NCBI GenBank assembly: GCA_964426135.1
Contig: CAYRPN010000066.1
Coordinates: 1-29,664 of the forward strand
Origin: CAYRPN01 sp964426135
GTDB lineage: Bacteria; Planctomycetota; Phycisphaerae; Phycisphaerales; Phycisphaeraceae
DNA: 29,664 nucleotides
Direction: 5' to 3'
Shown: piece by piece, positions 8,000 through 15,948 of the stretch
Position numbering within the stretch: the first letter of the stretch is position 1
How the letters are laid out: each line of letters starts with the position of its first letter
Translations under genes and position numbers: made by a program
The notes under the pieces: model-generated
Databases searched by the model: none
What the model was told of the DNA's origin: nothing
Seen by the model: only the letters and a program-made list of their open reading frames with translations

Positions 8000-8203
8000 G
8001 GAATGGAATGGAATCGAAACAACTCCCCGATTTGCAGGGATCGAACTCCCCTCCCTTTTAGGGAGGGGCAGGGGGAGGGTCGGGCAAACAGCCTGATTTC
8101 ATGCACAATCATGCAGTGCGCCCGACCCTCCCCTAACCCCTCCCTAAGAGGGAGGGGAATCGGAAACGGCCAAGTCGGCAAGTTATTTCGGTCACGATCC
8201 TAA
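7997..8203. repeat. Family D palindromic element hosting a family C element
   Basis: The left end TAAGGAATGG...AATCGAAACAACTCCCCGA and the right end GCAAGTTATTTCGGTCACGATCCTAA are imperfect reverse complements, and match D ends at 26751-26879 and 29532 on. The centre is replaced by family C (8044-8161). The left end carries a 5-bp doubling (GAATGGAATG). The first TAA is the stop codon of the propeller gene. Confidence 0.82.
8044..8161. repeat. Family C palindromic element, copy 1 (118 bp)
   Basis: The arms are GAGGGTCGGGC at the inner left and GCCCGACCCTC at the inner right. Each arm itself folds (CCCTCCCTTTTAGGGAGGGG and CCCCTCCCTAAGAGGGAGGG). The loop contains CAGCCTGATT and CACAATCATGCAG. 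Copy 2 at 10113-10230 is also 118 bp with about 11 differences by eye. It is nested inside a D element. Confidence 0.9.
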
Positions 8204-8570
8204 CGGTTCGGCCTCCGGTTTTCCTGGCGCCGACCTGATGCTGAATCGTCAGTTGCTTCGCCGTCGTTGGATGAGCGTGGGCGAACTCTGACGGCAATGG
8301 TGTGCTGCGCCATCGTTGAGTCGAGTGAGGGCGTCGGCGCACGCCATGCATTGGACGCTCGTAGTAGACCGGCCCTCACCCCAGCCCTCTCCCGGCGGGA
8401 GAGGGGGCCGGACACTCGTTCCCCGGAAATGTTGGCAGACCCTCTCCTGGCACCGCGGCTCGGCGCACGGAAAATGCGTGCCCGGCATGCTACGATTTGC
8501 GGGTACGTTCCCTGCCTGGACCCGCGCCTGCGATCCACGGACAGCTCATTCATCCCGGAGATGCATCACG
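8204..8570. other. Intergenic leader with family F-like element
   Basis: No gene is supported. The hairpin CCCTCTCCCG/CGGGAGAGGG (8385-8405) is followed by CCGGAAATGTTGGCAGACCC (about 8424-8443). The latter matches the reverse complement of the block at about 11456-11475 and the ends at 17489-17706, so it is probably one end of the same element family. Open frames crossing this stretch upstream of 8571 are likely non-coding. Confidence 0.55.
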
Positions 8571-10019
8571 ATGCTGCGATATTCTCACGCTCTGCGGTGC
8601 TGGTCGTTCGCGTTTCTGCTCGTGCTTTGTGCCTCAGCCGGCGCGCAGCCGAAGTATCCGCCCAAGGACAAAGCCAAGGCCGCGCCCGCGGAGCCGGCGA
8701 AGAAATCCGTCGAGGAGTTGAACAAGGAGAAGTTCGCGAAGAGGTGGAGTTCGCCGCAGTCTCTGCGCACGCTGGAGTTTCAATCCAAGAAATCGGGCAA
8801 GCCGATCCTGCTGTATTTCTGCGGCTCCGACTGGGACGATTTCACCAAGGAGATCGACGATTGGTGCATCGAGACGGAGTATTTCCACAACTGGGCGAAG
8901 GACAAGGTCATCCTCGTCAAGGTTGATTTTCAGGCCAAGGGCGATCAGTCCAAACTGTTGAAGAAAGCGAATGAGGATCTGAAGCAGCGGTTCCAGGTTA
9001 CGCGCGTGCCGACGTTCGTGTTCATGGATCCCGAGGGCAACGTGATGGGGCGTGCCGGCTACCCGCAGGCGAAGCTTCGTAAAGGCGAGAAGAAGGGCAT
9101 ACCGTACGCCTGGATCGAGCATGCGCAGGCGATCGTCGACGGCAAGGCTCCGCCGGAGGAACTGGAGCAGATCGAAGGCATTCCCGACGGCATCGCCGCC
9201 GCGAAGGAAGCGGGCCTGCCGCTGCTGATGGTGTTCCACCACCCCAAGAGCGTGCCCAACACGGAAGCGGTGAACAAGCTGCTGGCGACGTCGCCGTTCG
9301 TGAAGTTCGTGAACACGGTGTGCGTCCTGACCCGCGTGCATTGGAAGGATGACGAGGACAAGAGCCCCGAGGCGGAAGCCCAGCGGAAGTGGTGCAAGGA
9401 TCACAAGATCGGCGAATCGCCGATCCTGCTGGTGCTCTACGATCCGAACGATGACGAGATCAAGGCCCGGCTGACCTCATTCAACGTCGTCGATCCCAAG
9501 CCCACGATCGGCGCGCTGGAGCGTGCGCTGCCGAAGATCGATTACAAGGGCGAGTGGATTTCCAACGTGCGCAAGGCCCGCGCCATCGCCGCGCAGGGCC
9601 GACGGACGATGGTGATCGCTTTCACCGGCCTGACCTGGTGCCCGCATTGCCAGAAGCTGGAGTCGGAGATCTTCAACCAGCAGTCGTTCAAGGATTTCGC
9701 GCGTTACAACCTGGTGCTGGTGCGGATGGATTTCCCCAAGAGCGCGGAGAAGACGGACAAGCCGAAGAACACGACGGAGCCGCCGGCCGAGGGAGAGAAG
9801 CCCGCCGCCACACCGGTGGACAAGGCGGAGAAGGAGCGCGAGGAACTGGCGGACATGTACAACGTCAAGGGGTTCCCCACGATGGTGGTGCTCAACGCGG
9901 CGGGGCAGAAGATCGCCACGAGCGGTTACACGAAGGGTGGCCCCGATATTTTCCTGTCGCAACTGAAGGCAGTGCGCGACAAGGACCTGGCGAAGCACGA
10001 CCACCCGAGCCAGTGGTGA
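8571..10019 (+). CDS. Secreted protein with three thioredoxin-like folds (482 aa)
   Basis: The ATG at 8571 has GGAG 10 nt upstream and starts a signal peptide (WSFAFLLVLCASAGA, cut near residue 25); the frame is open further left but through repeat DNA. Fold 1 (about 75-195) has a degenerate active site, LYFCGSDWDD at 81-90, with one cysteine and a conserved cis-Pro loop RVPT at 145-148. Fold 2 (about 205-325) has no cysteine pair. Fold 3 (about 330-470) has a full WCPHC site at 356-360 and a GFPT cis-Pro loop at 434-437. It probably acts in periplasmic disulfide reduction or repair through fold 3, with the others structural; that is inference. A charged K/E/P linker (about 391-425) interrupts fold 3. 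Confidence 0.82.
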   Translation: MLRYSHALRCWSFAFLLVLCASAGAQPKYPPKDKAKAAPAEPAKKSVEELNKEKFAKRWSSPQSLRTLEFQSKKSGKPILLYFCGSDWDDFTKEIDDWCIETEYFHNWAKDKVILVKVDFQAKGDQSKLLKKANEDLKQRFQVTRVPTFVFMDPEGNVMGRAGYPQAKLRKGEKKGIPYAWIEHAQAIVDGKAPPEELEQIEGIPDGIAAAKEAGLPLLMVFHHPKSVPNTEAVNKLLATSPFVKFVNTVCVLTRVHWKDDEDKSPEAEAQRKWCKDHKIGESPILLVLYDPNDDEIKARLTSFNVVDPKPTIGALERALPKIDYKGEWISNVRKARAIAAQGRRTMVIAFTGLTWCPHCQKLESEIFNQQSFKDFARYNLVLVRMDFPKSAEKTDKPKNTTEPPAEGEKPAATPVDKAEKEREELADMYNVKGFPTMVVLNAAGQKIATSGYTKGGPDIFLSQLKAVRDKDLAKHDHPSQW

Positions 10020-10070
10020 AACGTCGAGTTTCGCGTCTCTGGTTCGCAGTGCCGACGGTGGGGGGTGTTT

Positions 10071-10262
10071 ATTGACGGTCACTTTAGTAAACGCCGCCGA
10101 TGGCTGGATTCGGACTCCCCTCCCTCCTAGGGAGGGGCGGGGGGAGGGTCGGGTCAGCAGCCTGATTGGAGCCACAATCATGCAGTTCGCCCGACCCTCC
10201 CCTAACCCCTCCCTAAGAGGGAGGGGAATCGAACCGCGGCCTTTTCTAAAGTGACCGTCAAT
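10071..10262. repeat. Family K palindromic element hosting a family C element
   Basis: A perfect 17-bp inverted repeat, ATTGACGGTCACTTTAG at 10071-10087 and its complement at 10246-10262, encloses family C copy 2 (10113-10230). The host differs from the D host of copy 1, so C moves or is copied independently of its surroundings. The right end directly abuts element J. Confidence 0.87.
10113..10230. repeat. Family C palindromic element, copy 2 (118 bp)
   Basis: It has the same arms and loop words (CAGCCTGATT, CACAATCATGCAG) as 8044-8161. Length is identical and the differences are mostly in the loop, consistent with selection on, or recent copying of, the stem. Confidence 0.9.
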
Positions 10263-10363
10263 AGCGTCCGCTCGCAGAGCGGAATACTGGAACTCAACTT
10301 TGAAACACACCATCGTCGAGGGACAGCGATCGGATTAGCGTTCCGCTCTTCGAGCGGGCGCTA
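10262..10363. repeat. Family J palindromic element
   Basis: The left arm TAGCGTCCGCTCGCAGAGCG (10262 on) and the right arm CGCTCTTCGAGCGGGCGCTA (ending 10363) are imperfect complements, and each arm folds on itself (CCGCTCnnnGAGCGG). It lies between element K and the stop of the minus-strand DUF3788-like gene. Confidence 0.75.
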
Positions 10364-10405
10364 AACGCGATCGTTTGCGGTGCGTTCAGGCCGGTGCCGG
10401 CGGGT

Positions 10406-10879
10406 TCATTCCTCGCCGCAGACGTACTTGTGCTTGCGCTTGAGTAGGTCAACCAGCATCATGACCTCGTTATCCAGTCCCGGCGTCCACGTCGCCCAGT
10501 GAAAGGAGACGGCGCACTTGGACCCGCGGATGCCGTCGCGGATGAACTTGCTCAGCCGGCGGGAAGGGAGCTGGCTGACGAAGTCCAGGGAGTAGGGCAT
10601 GCTCAGCAGCGGCGATTGCTCGGTGTTGGGAACGATGTAGCAGAGGGTCTGTGACTCGTCCTCCGCATCGTCGCCGAGGTAAAAGTGCAGGGTCCACTTC
10701 CAACTGGCGCCGTACCAGATCAACTCCTGCTTGACGCCCGCCATCTGTTCCATGGCGGCGATGAGCTTGCCGAAGTTGCGTTGCTGATGCGGTTTGAGCG
10801 CTTCGATAAGCTGCTCGGATGTGGGCTGGTTCCAGCGGTCCAGCCATGCCGCTTTGCGGGTGAGGGTGTTGGTGCTCAT
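10406..10879 (-). CDS. Small cytoplasmic protein, DUF3788-like (157 aa)
   Basis: No signal or membrane segment is seen. A core such as LIWYGASWKWTLHFYL (about 53-68) with aromatic residues and a later SKCAVSFHWATW resemble DUF3788-type proteins, which have no established function. The match is by eye only. No SD is visible before the ATG. It is a single gene, convergent with the thioredoxin-fold gene and divergent from the long gene-free stretch on its right. Confidence 0.6.
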   Translation of the reverse strand: MSTNTLTRKAAWLDRWNQPTSEQLIEALKPHQQRNFGKLIAAMEQMAGVKQELIWYGASWKWTLHFYLGDDAEDESQTLCYIVPNTEQSPLLSMPYSLDFVSQLPSRRLSKFIRDGIRGSKCAVSFHWATWTPGLDNEVMMLVDLLKRKHKYVCGEE

Positions 10880-11674
10880 AAGTACGATGACCGGAAACGG
10901 GTCTCAGGAATAAGGGCAGGTGCCCTCGGTCAAGGAAAACGCATGCGCCTAGGCAGGGATGAGTAACTCACATGGCAGAATCCTTTTGCACGATTCATTC
11001 TTCAGGATGAACCAGGCGCAATCGATTGCGCCGATTTAGTTTATTGACCAGGGCAGTTCAACAAACGCTGTTTCAGACGGTCGCTCCCGCCGCCACCCGA
11101 TTATTGGTCGTCTGCTTCACTAGGCTACGCTCGCAGGTCGCCATCGTTTCATAATTCGTGTATTCGTTACAAATCGGTGACGCTGCTGTCGTCAACGCAA
11201 CGGATAACGACTGACCTCTGTAAGGTCATTGATAACAAGGACTTTCAACTGGACCCATCAAGCCCCAGCCGCAGCCGTGCCGCATCGCACACGCCAAAGG
11301 CTGCCAAGCCCACCCAAACGAGCCGGTGTCAGACGGTCACCTCGTCCAGAGCCTCTGGGCTCCTCACGAAACCGCCATTTTGGCAGCCGAAGTGTAGAGA
11401 CAAGCATAGCAGAAACGCGCTCGTTCCGCAACCCCCGGCAGCCTCCCTTTAGGGCAAGGGTGTGCCAACATTTCGTGGGGGGGCCGCGTTTGCCGCTCTC
11501 CCCGTCCTGCGGTCAGGGAGAGGGAGCCGGACCATGGCTCACTTGAAGTCTTGGCCACCCCCGACCAGCGGTGGAAGATGGCCAATCGACTCGCCACCAT
11601 GAACTGTTTATGATTCACCTCGCGAAGCGCTTGCCGGGCCGCACCCGTTCGCGACCGATACCAGGATCCCGATC
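10880..11674. other. 795-bp stretch without a supported gene
   Basis: Base composition is more mixed than in the genes and the short frames across it show no SD sites or recognisable protein. It contains a perfect 18-bp palindrome GGCGCAATCGATTGCGCC (about 11009-11026). It also holds a family F-like element at about 11449-11561, listed separately. No tRNA or known RNA fold was recognised. It could hold decayed genes or an unrecognised RNA. Confidence 0.5.
11449..11561. repeat. Family F-like element with CTCTCCC hairpin
   Basis: The left end is CCCTTTAGGGCAAGGGTGTG followed by CCAACATTTCG. The centre is an imperfect CTCTCCCC...AGGGAGAG hairpin (about 11496-11522). The right end GAAGTCTTGGCCACCC is a diverged complement of the left. 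The same words occur near 8385-8443 and at 17489-17706. Confidence 0.5.
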
Positions 11675-12214
11675 ATGAGTGAACCCACCAGCGCCCCCGC
11701 CCCCGTAACTGAAGCCGCCTCCATTGATGAGAACGAGGCATTGGCGCGGTCCGTGATTCTCATCGTCGACGACAACGTCCAGAACGTGGAGTTGCTCCAG
11801 GCCTACCTCGAAGCTCTGCCCTGCCGGATCGTGACCGCCTTCGACGGCATCGGGGCCATGAAGTACATCGATGACCCGGATCAGGCCAAGCCGGACCTGA
11901 TTCTGCTGGACGTGATGATGCCGAAGATGAGCGGGTTCGAGGTCTGTCAGAAGATCAAGGAAGACCCTTCCACCCGTTCCATTCCCGTGATGATGGTGAC
12001 CGCGTTGAATGAGCTGGGCGACATCGAGCGTGGGGTCGAAGCGGGCACCGACGATTTCCTCACCAAGCCCGTCAACAAGCTTGAACTCATCACGCGGGTC
12101 AAGAGCCTGCTGCGCGTTCGCCATCTGAAGCGCGAACTCGACCGCACGATGGCGTACATCGAAGATATCGAATCGCGCGGACAGAAAGGCGAGCAGCCCG
12201 GGCCGGTGGGGTGA
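11675..12214 (+). CDS. Stand-alone receiver-domain response regulator (179 aa)
   Basis: AGGAT at 11663-11667 lies 7 nt before the ATG. After a 25-residue A/P/E-rich tail the receiver domain runs from about 26 to 150. It has D32-D33 (LIVDDN), phosphoacceptor D79 (LILLDVMMPKMSG), T109 (MMVTA) and K131 (LTKPVN). A short charged helix (150-179) replaces an output domain. It most resembles PleD/DivK-type receivers. It probably relays phosphate or binds a partner; the flagellin gene downstream hints at motility, but there is no direct evidence. A telomere-like repeat palindrome follows the stop. Confidence 0.9.
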   Translation: MSEPTSAPAPVTEAASIDENEALARSVILIVDDNVQNVELLQAYLEALPCRIVTAFDGIGAMKYIDDPDQAKPDLILLDVMMPKMSGFEVCQKIKEDPSTRSIPVMMVTALNELGDIERGVEAGTDDFLTKPVNKLELITRVKSLLRVRHLKRELDRTMAYIEDIESRGQKGEQPGPVG

Positions 12215-12220
12215 GAGGCG

Positions 12221-12480
12221 GAAGGGTTTAGGGTTTAGGGTTTAGGGTGTAGGGTTTAGGGTGTCGGGTGTCGGCGTAGAGCGCGGCCCAGACTGACTTG
12301 CGTGGCCCGGTGAAAGCGCGATCCCTTCTTCCACTCCGCACTTTGCGTTCTCTACTTTTCACTTTTTACTTTGCACTCGGCTTGCCTTAACCCTACACCC
12401 TACACCCTAAACCCTACACCCTACACCCTACACCCTAAACCCTAAACCCTAAACCCTAAACCCTAAACCCTAAACCCTTC
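12221..12480. repeat. Plant-telomere-like TTTAGGG palindrome
   Basis: The left arm (12221-12275) starts GAAGGG and has about seven heptamers, mostly TTTAGGG or TGTAGGG. The right arm (12391-12480) has twelve CCCTAAA or CCCTACA heptamers and ends CCCTTC, the complement of the left edge. The loop (12276-12390) has its own pyrimidine-rich repeats (CTTTTCACTTTTTACTTTGC). A transcript could fold it into a long G/C-rich hairpin; the G-rich arm could also form quadruplexes. Confidence 0.92.
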
Positions 12481-12827
12481 CTCCGTTATCGGTGCGCGCT
12501 TTTTTCATTTCAGTGCCGCTCGTCCTGCTTCCGATGATTCCCTTCCTCACTGACCGGTCTATCCGTCACGCTGGTGGCAGATAACCGTCCCCCGAGATTC
12601 TCCTTTCGACAATGGCGAAAAAATCGGAAGGGAATTCTCGTCGCTTGGCAAAAGTGACTGGCGTTTCTCCCCGATGACGAAATTGGCCGGCTTCTCTAAC
12701 TCCGCGGTGTGAGACGCTGGGCCTCGTCGAATGGAGTCAGTCGTAACGTCAGCAAACATTCAGGGGGGTTGAAGTCGCGTTCAACCATTAACGGCCGCAG
12801 AAGGAAAAGCGGCAAGGAAGGCAACAC
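12481..12827. promoter_or_regulatory. Flagellin leader region with stem-loop
   Basis: No gene is seen. A 7-bp stem GGTTGAA/TTCAACC (12767-12773 with 12780-12786, loop GTCGCG) sits 41 nt before the flagellin ATG. I looked for sigma-28 and sigma-54 type promoters and found no convincing match. AAGGAAGG at 12814-12821 is the ribosome binding site. Confidence 0.45.
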
Positions 12828-14324
12828 ATGAGTCGCATTAACAGCAACGTCAGCAGCCTCATCTCTCAGCGCGTGCTGGGTCAACAAAACAAGACCCTGT
12901 CCACGTCGCTCGAGCGTTTGAGCACCGGTCTGCGCATCAACCGCGGCGCCGATGACCCCGCCGGCCTGATCGCCAGCGAAAACCTGCGCAGCGAGAAGGC
13001 CTCGATCAGCGCCGCCATCGGCAACGCCGAGCGCGCCGATCAGGTCATCAACATCGCCGAAGGCGGCCTGCAGGAAGTCAGCAACCTGCTCGTCGAGCTT
13101 CAGTCCCTCGTCGGCCAGAGCGCCAACGAAGCCGGCCTGAACACCGAAGAGAAGGAAGCCAACCAACTGCAGATCGACTCGATCCTGCAGACCATCGACC
13201 GCATCGCCGGCTCGACCAGCTTCGAAGGCGTGAAGCTGCTCAACGGCACCTACGACTTCACCATCAGCGGCCAGGCCGCCACCGTGAACTCGTTCCAGAT
13301 CAACGCCGCCAAGCTCGAAAGCGGCGACACCCGCTCCGTCAACGTGCTGGTCACCGGTTCGGCGCAGCACGCGGGCCTGTTCCTCTCCTTCGGCGCCGCT
13401 TCGCTGAACACCGGCGGCGCGACCAGCCAGTACGTCGTCGAACTGGCCGGCGCCAAGGGCTCGCGCGAGTTCAGCTTCGCGTCGGGCACCACGCTGGCGT
13501 CCGTCGCCAGCGCGGTCAATACCTTCAGCAGCGTCACCGGCCTCAGCGCCAAGGTGTCCGGCACCGGCATCGTGGTCAAGAGCCAGGGCTTCGGCTCTGA
13601 CGAGTTCGTCAGCGTCGACGTCGTGGATGACGGCACCCAGGCCGGCTCCATCTTCCAACTCTCGGCCATCAACGAAAACGTCTCCAAGACCGCAGGCGGC
13701 ACGGCATTCTCCGCCGTCACCGCTCCGGTCCGCGATGAAGGTCGCGACATCACCGCCATCATCAACGGCGTGGCGGCCACCAGCAAGGGCAAGGTTGCTC
13801 GCATCAACACCGACTTCCTTGACCTGTCCATCGAACTGACCACCGCAGGTTCGCAGGCTGCCGGTTCGATCAGCGCCTTCACCATCACCGGTGGCGGCGC
13901 CAAGTTCAACCTCGGCCCCAACGTCGACCTGAACAACCAGGCGTCCATCGGCATCAGCAACGTGGCGTCGCGCTTCCTCGGCTCCGCCGCGGAAGGCTTC
14001 CTCAACGAGCTGGGTTCCGGCAAGGACGCCAACGTCGTCGACGGCGATGTCGAGAACGCTCAGAACATCGTCAACGACGCCATCGGCCAGGTTGCCAAGC
14101 TCCGCGGTCGCCTCGGTGCGTTCCAGAAGAACGTCATCGGCGCCACCACCCGCTCACTGGGCGTCGCCCTCGAGAACGCCACCGCGGCGGAGAGTGCGAT
14201 CCGCGACACCGACTTCGCCAGTGAAACGGCGCAGCTCACCCGGTCGCAGATCCTCGTTCAGGCCTCCACCAACGTTCTGTCGATTGCGAACAGCCGCCCT
14301 CAGAACGTGCTGAACCTCCTCTAA
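12828..14324 (+). CDS. fliC: Flagellin, flagellar filament subunit (498 aa)
   Basis: The ATG at 12828 follows AAGGAAGG with 6-nt spacing. Residues 1-145 are the conserved D0/D1 region (RINSNVSSLISQRVL, SLERLSTGLRINRGADDPAG). Residues about 415-498 are the C-terminal D1/D0 region, ending in SQILVQASTNVLSIAN and QNVLNLL. The central variable part (about 150-410) contains a segment at about 205-260 that looks like a Flagellin_IN motif. Length is normal for a flagellin with an extra outer domain. It is exported by the flagellar type III apparatus, with no Sec signal. No other flagellar gene is in the window. A strong terminator follows, so it is a single-gene transcript. Confidence 0.96.
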   Translation: MSRINSNVSSLISQRVLGQQNKTLSTSLERLSTGLRINRGADDPAGLIASENLRSEKASISAAIGNAERADQVINIAEGGLQEVSNLLVELQSLVGQSANEAGLNTEEKEANQLQIDSILQTIDRIAGSTSFEGVKLLNGTYDFTISGQAATVNSFQINAAKLESGDTRSVNVLVTGSAQHAGLFLSFGAASLNTGGATSQYVVELAGAKGSREFSFASGTTLASVASAVNTFSSVTGLSAKVSGTGIVVKSQGFGSDEFVSVDVVDDGTQAGSIFQLSAINENVSKTAGGTAFSAVTAPVRDEGRDITAIINGVAATSKGKVARINTDFLDLSIELTTAGSQAAGSISAFTITGGGAKFNLGPNVDLNNQASIGISNVASRFLGSAAEGFLNELGSGKDANVVDGDVENAQNIVNDAIGQVAKLRGRLGAFQKNVIGATTRSLGVALENATAAESAIRDTDFASETAQLTRSQILVQASTNVLSIANSRPQNVLNLL

Positions 14325-14364
14325 TTGAAGAGTTTCAGCTCAGGTTGGTACGCGACTAACGACG

Positions 14365-14400
14365 AGCCCGCGGACACGATGTCCGCGGGTTCTTTTTTTT
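14365..14400 (+). terminator. Intrinsic terminator of the flagellin gene
   Basis: A perfect 10-bp stem CCCGCGGACA/TGTCCGCGGG (14367-14376 with 14380-14389) with loop CGA is followed by TTC and eight Ts (14393-14400). It starts about 40 bp after the flagellin stop. Confidence 0.93.
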
Positions 14401-14478
14401 CATGCCCCGGCGGCATCGGGGCGGTCCACGATTTCAGGTACATTTCAGTGAGCCGACAAACACGGAGGTCGCCGCGTC

Positions 14479-15870
14479 ATGCCACACGTTCCTCACTTTC
14501 ACCACTTCGGCGGCACGCACTGGGAAACCGCGGCCCTCAAGAACGCTCTGGCGCACAGCGGCGTCGTCGCGCCGCACACGGGCAAGCCGCTCAGCGAGGC
14601 GATGTGCCTCGGTCTGGCCGGCGGCATCGCGGCGGGGTACTCGTTCTGTCCTTCCATCCCCGGCTGGCAGGCGAAACTGGAGGCGGATCCGAAGCTCGCG
14701 GCCAAGCTGATGAAGGACGCCCAGGCGCGCGCAGGCGCGAAAGGCGGCGGCGGTGGCGCGACGTTGGAAGCGTGCTACATCAAACAATTCAACTGCGGCA
14801 GCGGAGTCTCGATCGTCGGCAGGCATCACGCGTTCTCGACGGGAGCCGACAAGTACGACGCGCCGTTGAAACGACTGGGCTTCAAGACGACGGTGAAGGA
14901 AACCACGAGCGTGAAGGCTGCACAGCAGCATCTCGTCGACGCGCTTGCCGCGGGCAGGCCGGCGTTTCTCTGGACCGCGGCATTGAAGGTCACGTCGCTC
15001 GGCTGGGCGGGCACATGCGGCGTCTATTCCACGCTGTGCGTCGGCATCGATGACGCGAAGGGCATCGCGCTCCTGGCGGATCGCGGGCCGGACGCGGTGG
15101 AAGTATCGCTGGAGGAATTGTCGTTCCTTCGAAATCGTGTGTGCTCGTTCAAGAATCGCTCGCTGACTTTCGAGGCCGGCAAGCTGGATGAGAAGACGCT
15201 CAAGGCCGGCGTGCTCGACGCGCTGCGCGCCTGTGCCGCGGATTTCGCCATGCCGAAGCTGGGCACGTACAACCTGCCGGGCCTGCTGGAACTGTCGAAG
15301 GTGATCGCGAATCCGAAGAACAAGAAAGGTTGGCCGGCGGTATACGGCCTGCCGAGCCGGACGAAGCAAGGGACTGGAGGCAGCGGAGGCACGCGATTGT
15401 TCCTGCCCATGCGCGACGTGTTCGAGTCGATCGAGACTGCCGGCACCGGCGGCGGACTGCTGCGACCGATGTATGCGGACTTTCTCGACGAAGCCGCTCA
15501 GGTCGCCGGCAAGCCCGCGCTGAAGCGCGTGGCGGCGAGTTATCGCAAAGTCGCCGGCGAATGGACGCAGCTCGCCGAGGCGTGCCTGCCCGATGCGATC
15601 AAGCCGTTCAAGAAGACGAAGGAATTGCTGCGCAAGCGCGAGAACCTGCTGAAGCAGAAGGGGACCAAGGCCGCGAAAGAACTGGAGAAGCAGACGACGG
15701 AACTGAACGATCTGGCAGGCGAAATTCGGCAGGCGTTTCCGATGGACGACGCCGAAGCGCTCGAGCACCTCAAATCGCTGTCGCGGCGCATCGCCGCGCT
15801 GCACGCGGCGGAGACGGAGGCGGCGAAAGAATTGCACGCGGCGATTGGCGCGGCTGCTTCGACTCGTTGA
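14479..15870 (+). CDS. BtrH N-terminal domain / DUF4872 protein (463 aa)
   Basis: GGAGG at 14464-14468 precedes the ATG by 10 nt. Residues about 6-140 match the BtrH_N type: FHHFGGTHWETAALKNAL, then PLSEAMCLGLAGGIAAGY. BtrH itself is an acyltransferase of butirosin synthesis with a cysteine after the conserved histidine; here that position is W15, so BtrH-like thiol chemistry is unlikely. The middle part (about 100-240) keeps a papain-like look (a GRPAFLWTA strand, then a CVGIDD segment). Residues about 245-460 are helical, DUF4872-like, with a charged coiled stretch (about 375-420). A glycine run (about 88-93) is a domain linker. No biosynthetic cluster is nearby, so the role is unknown. Confidence 0.72.
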   Translation: MPHVPHFHHFGGTHWETAALKNALAHSGVVAPHTGKPLSEAMCLGLAGGIAAGYSFCPSIPGWQAKLEADPKLAAKLMKDAQARAGAKGGGGGATLEACYIKQFNCGSGVSIVGRHHAFSTGADKYDAPLKRLGFKTTVKETTSVKAAQQHLVDALAAGRPAFLWTAALKVTSLGWAGTCGVYSTLCVGIDDAKGIALLADRGPDAVEVSLEELSFLRNRVCSFKNRSLTFEAGKLDEKTLKAGVLDALRACAADFAMPKLGTYNLPGLLELSKVIANPKNKKGWPAVYGLPSRTKQGTGGSGGTRLFLPMRDVFESIETAGTGGGLLRPMYADFLDEAAQVAGKPALKRVAASYRKVAGEWTQLAEACLPDAIKPFKKTKELLRKRENLLKQKGTKAAKELEKQTTELNDLAGEIRQAFPMDDAEALEHLKSLSRRIAALHAAETEAAKELHAAIGAAASTR

Positions 15871-15948
15871 CGGCCGCACCGTCCGCGTTGCGCGTCGGCG
15901 CAAACGAATGAAGGATCGGACGGCGCACGAATCACTTCAACGATTGAG

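Noticed and set aside
8571..8632. Lipoprotein signal on the thioredoxin-fold protein
   Set aside because: The cysteine at residue 20 is preceded by leucine, not a small residue, so the lipobox rule is not met; an ordinary signal peptide fits better.
11177..11546. Short plus-strand frames in the gene-free stretch
   Set aside because: Low-complexity S/R/P products without SD sites; one runs into the family F repeat.
12221..12480. CRISPR array
   Set aside because: The units are 7-bp tandem repeats in inverted arms without spacers; no cas gene is present.
12500..12827. Sigma-28 or sigma-54 promoter of the flagellin gene
   Set aside because: TTGGCAAAAGTGACTGGC is the nearest sigma-54-like string, but the second element is wrong; no sigma-28 pair with proper spacing was found.
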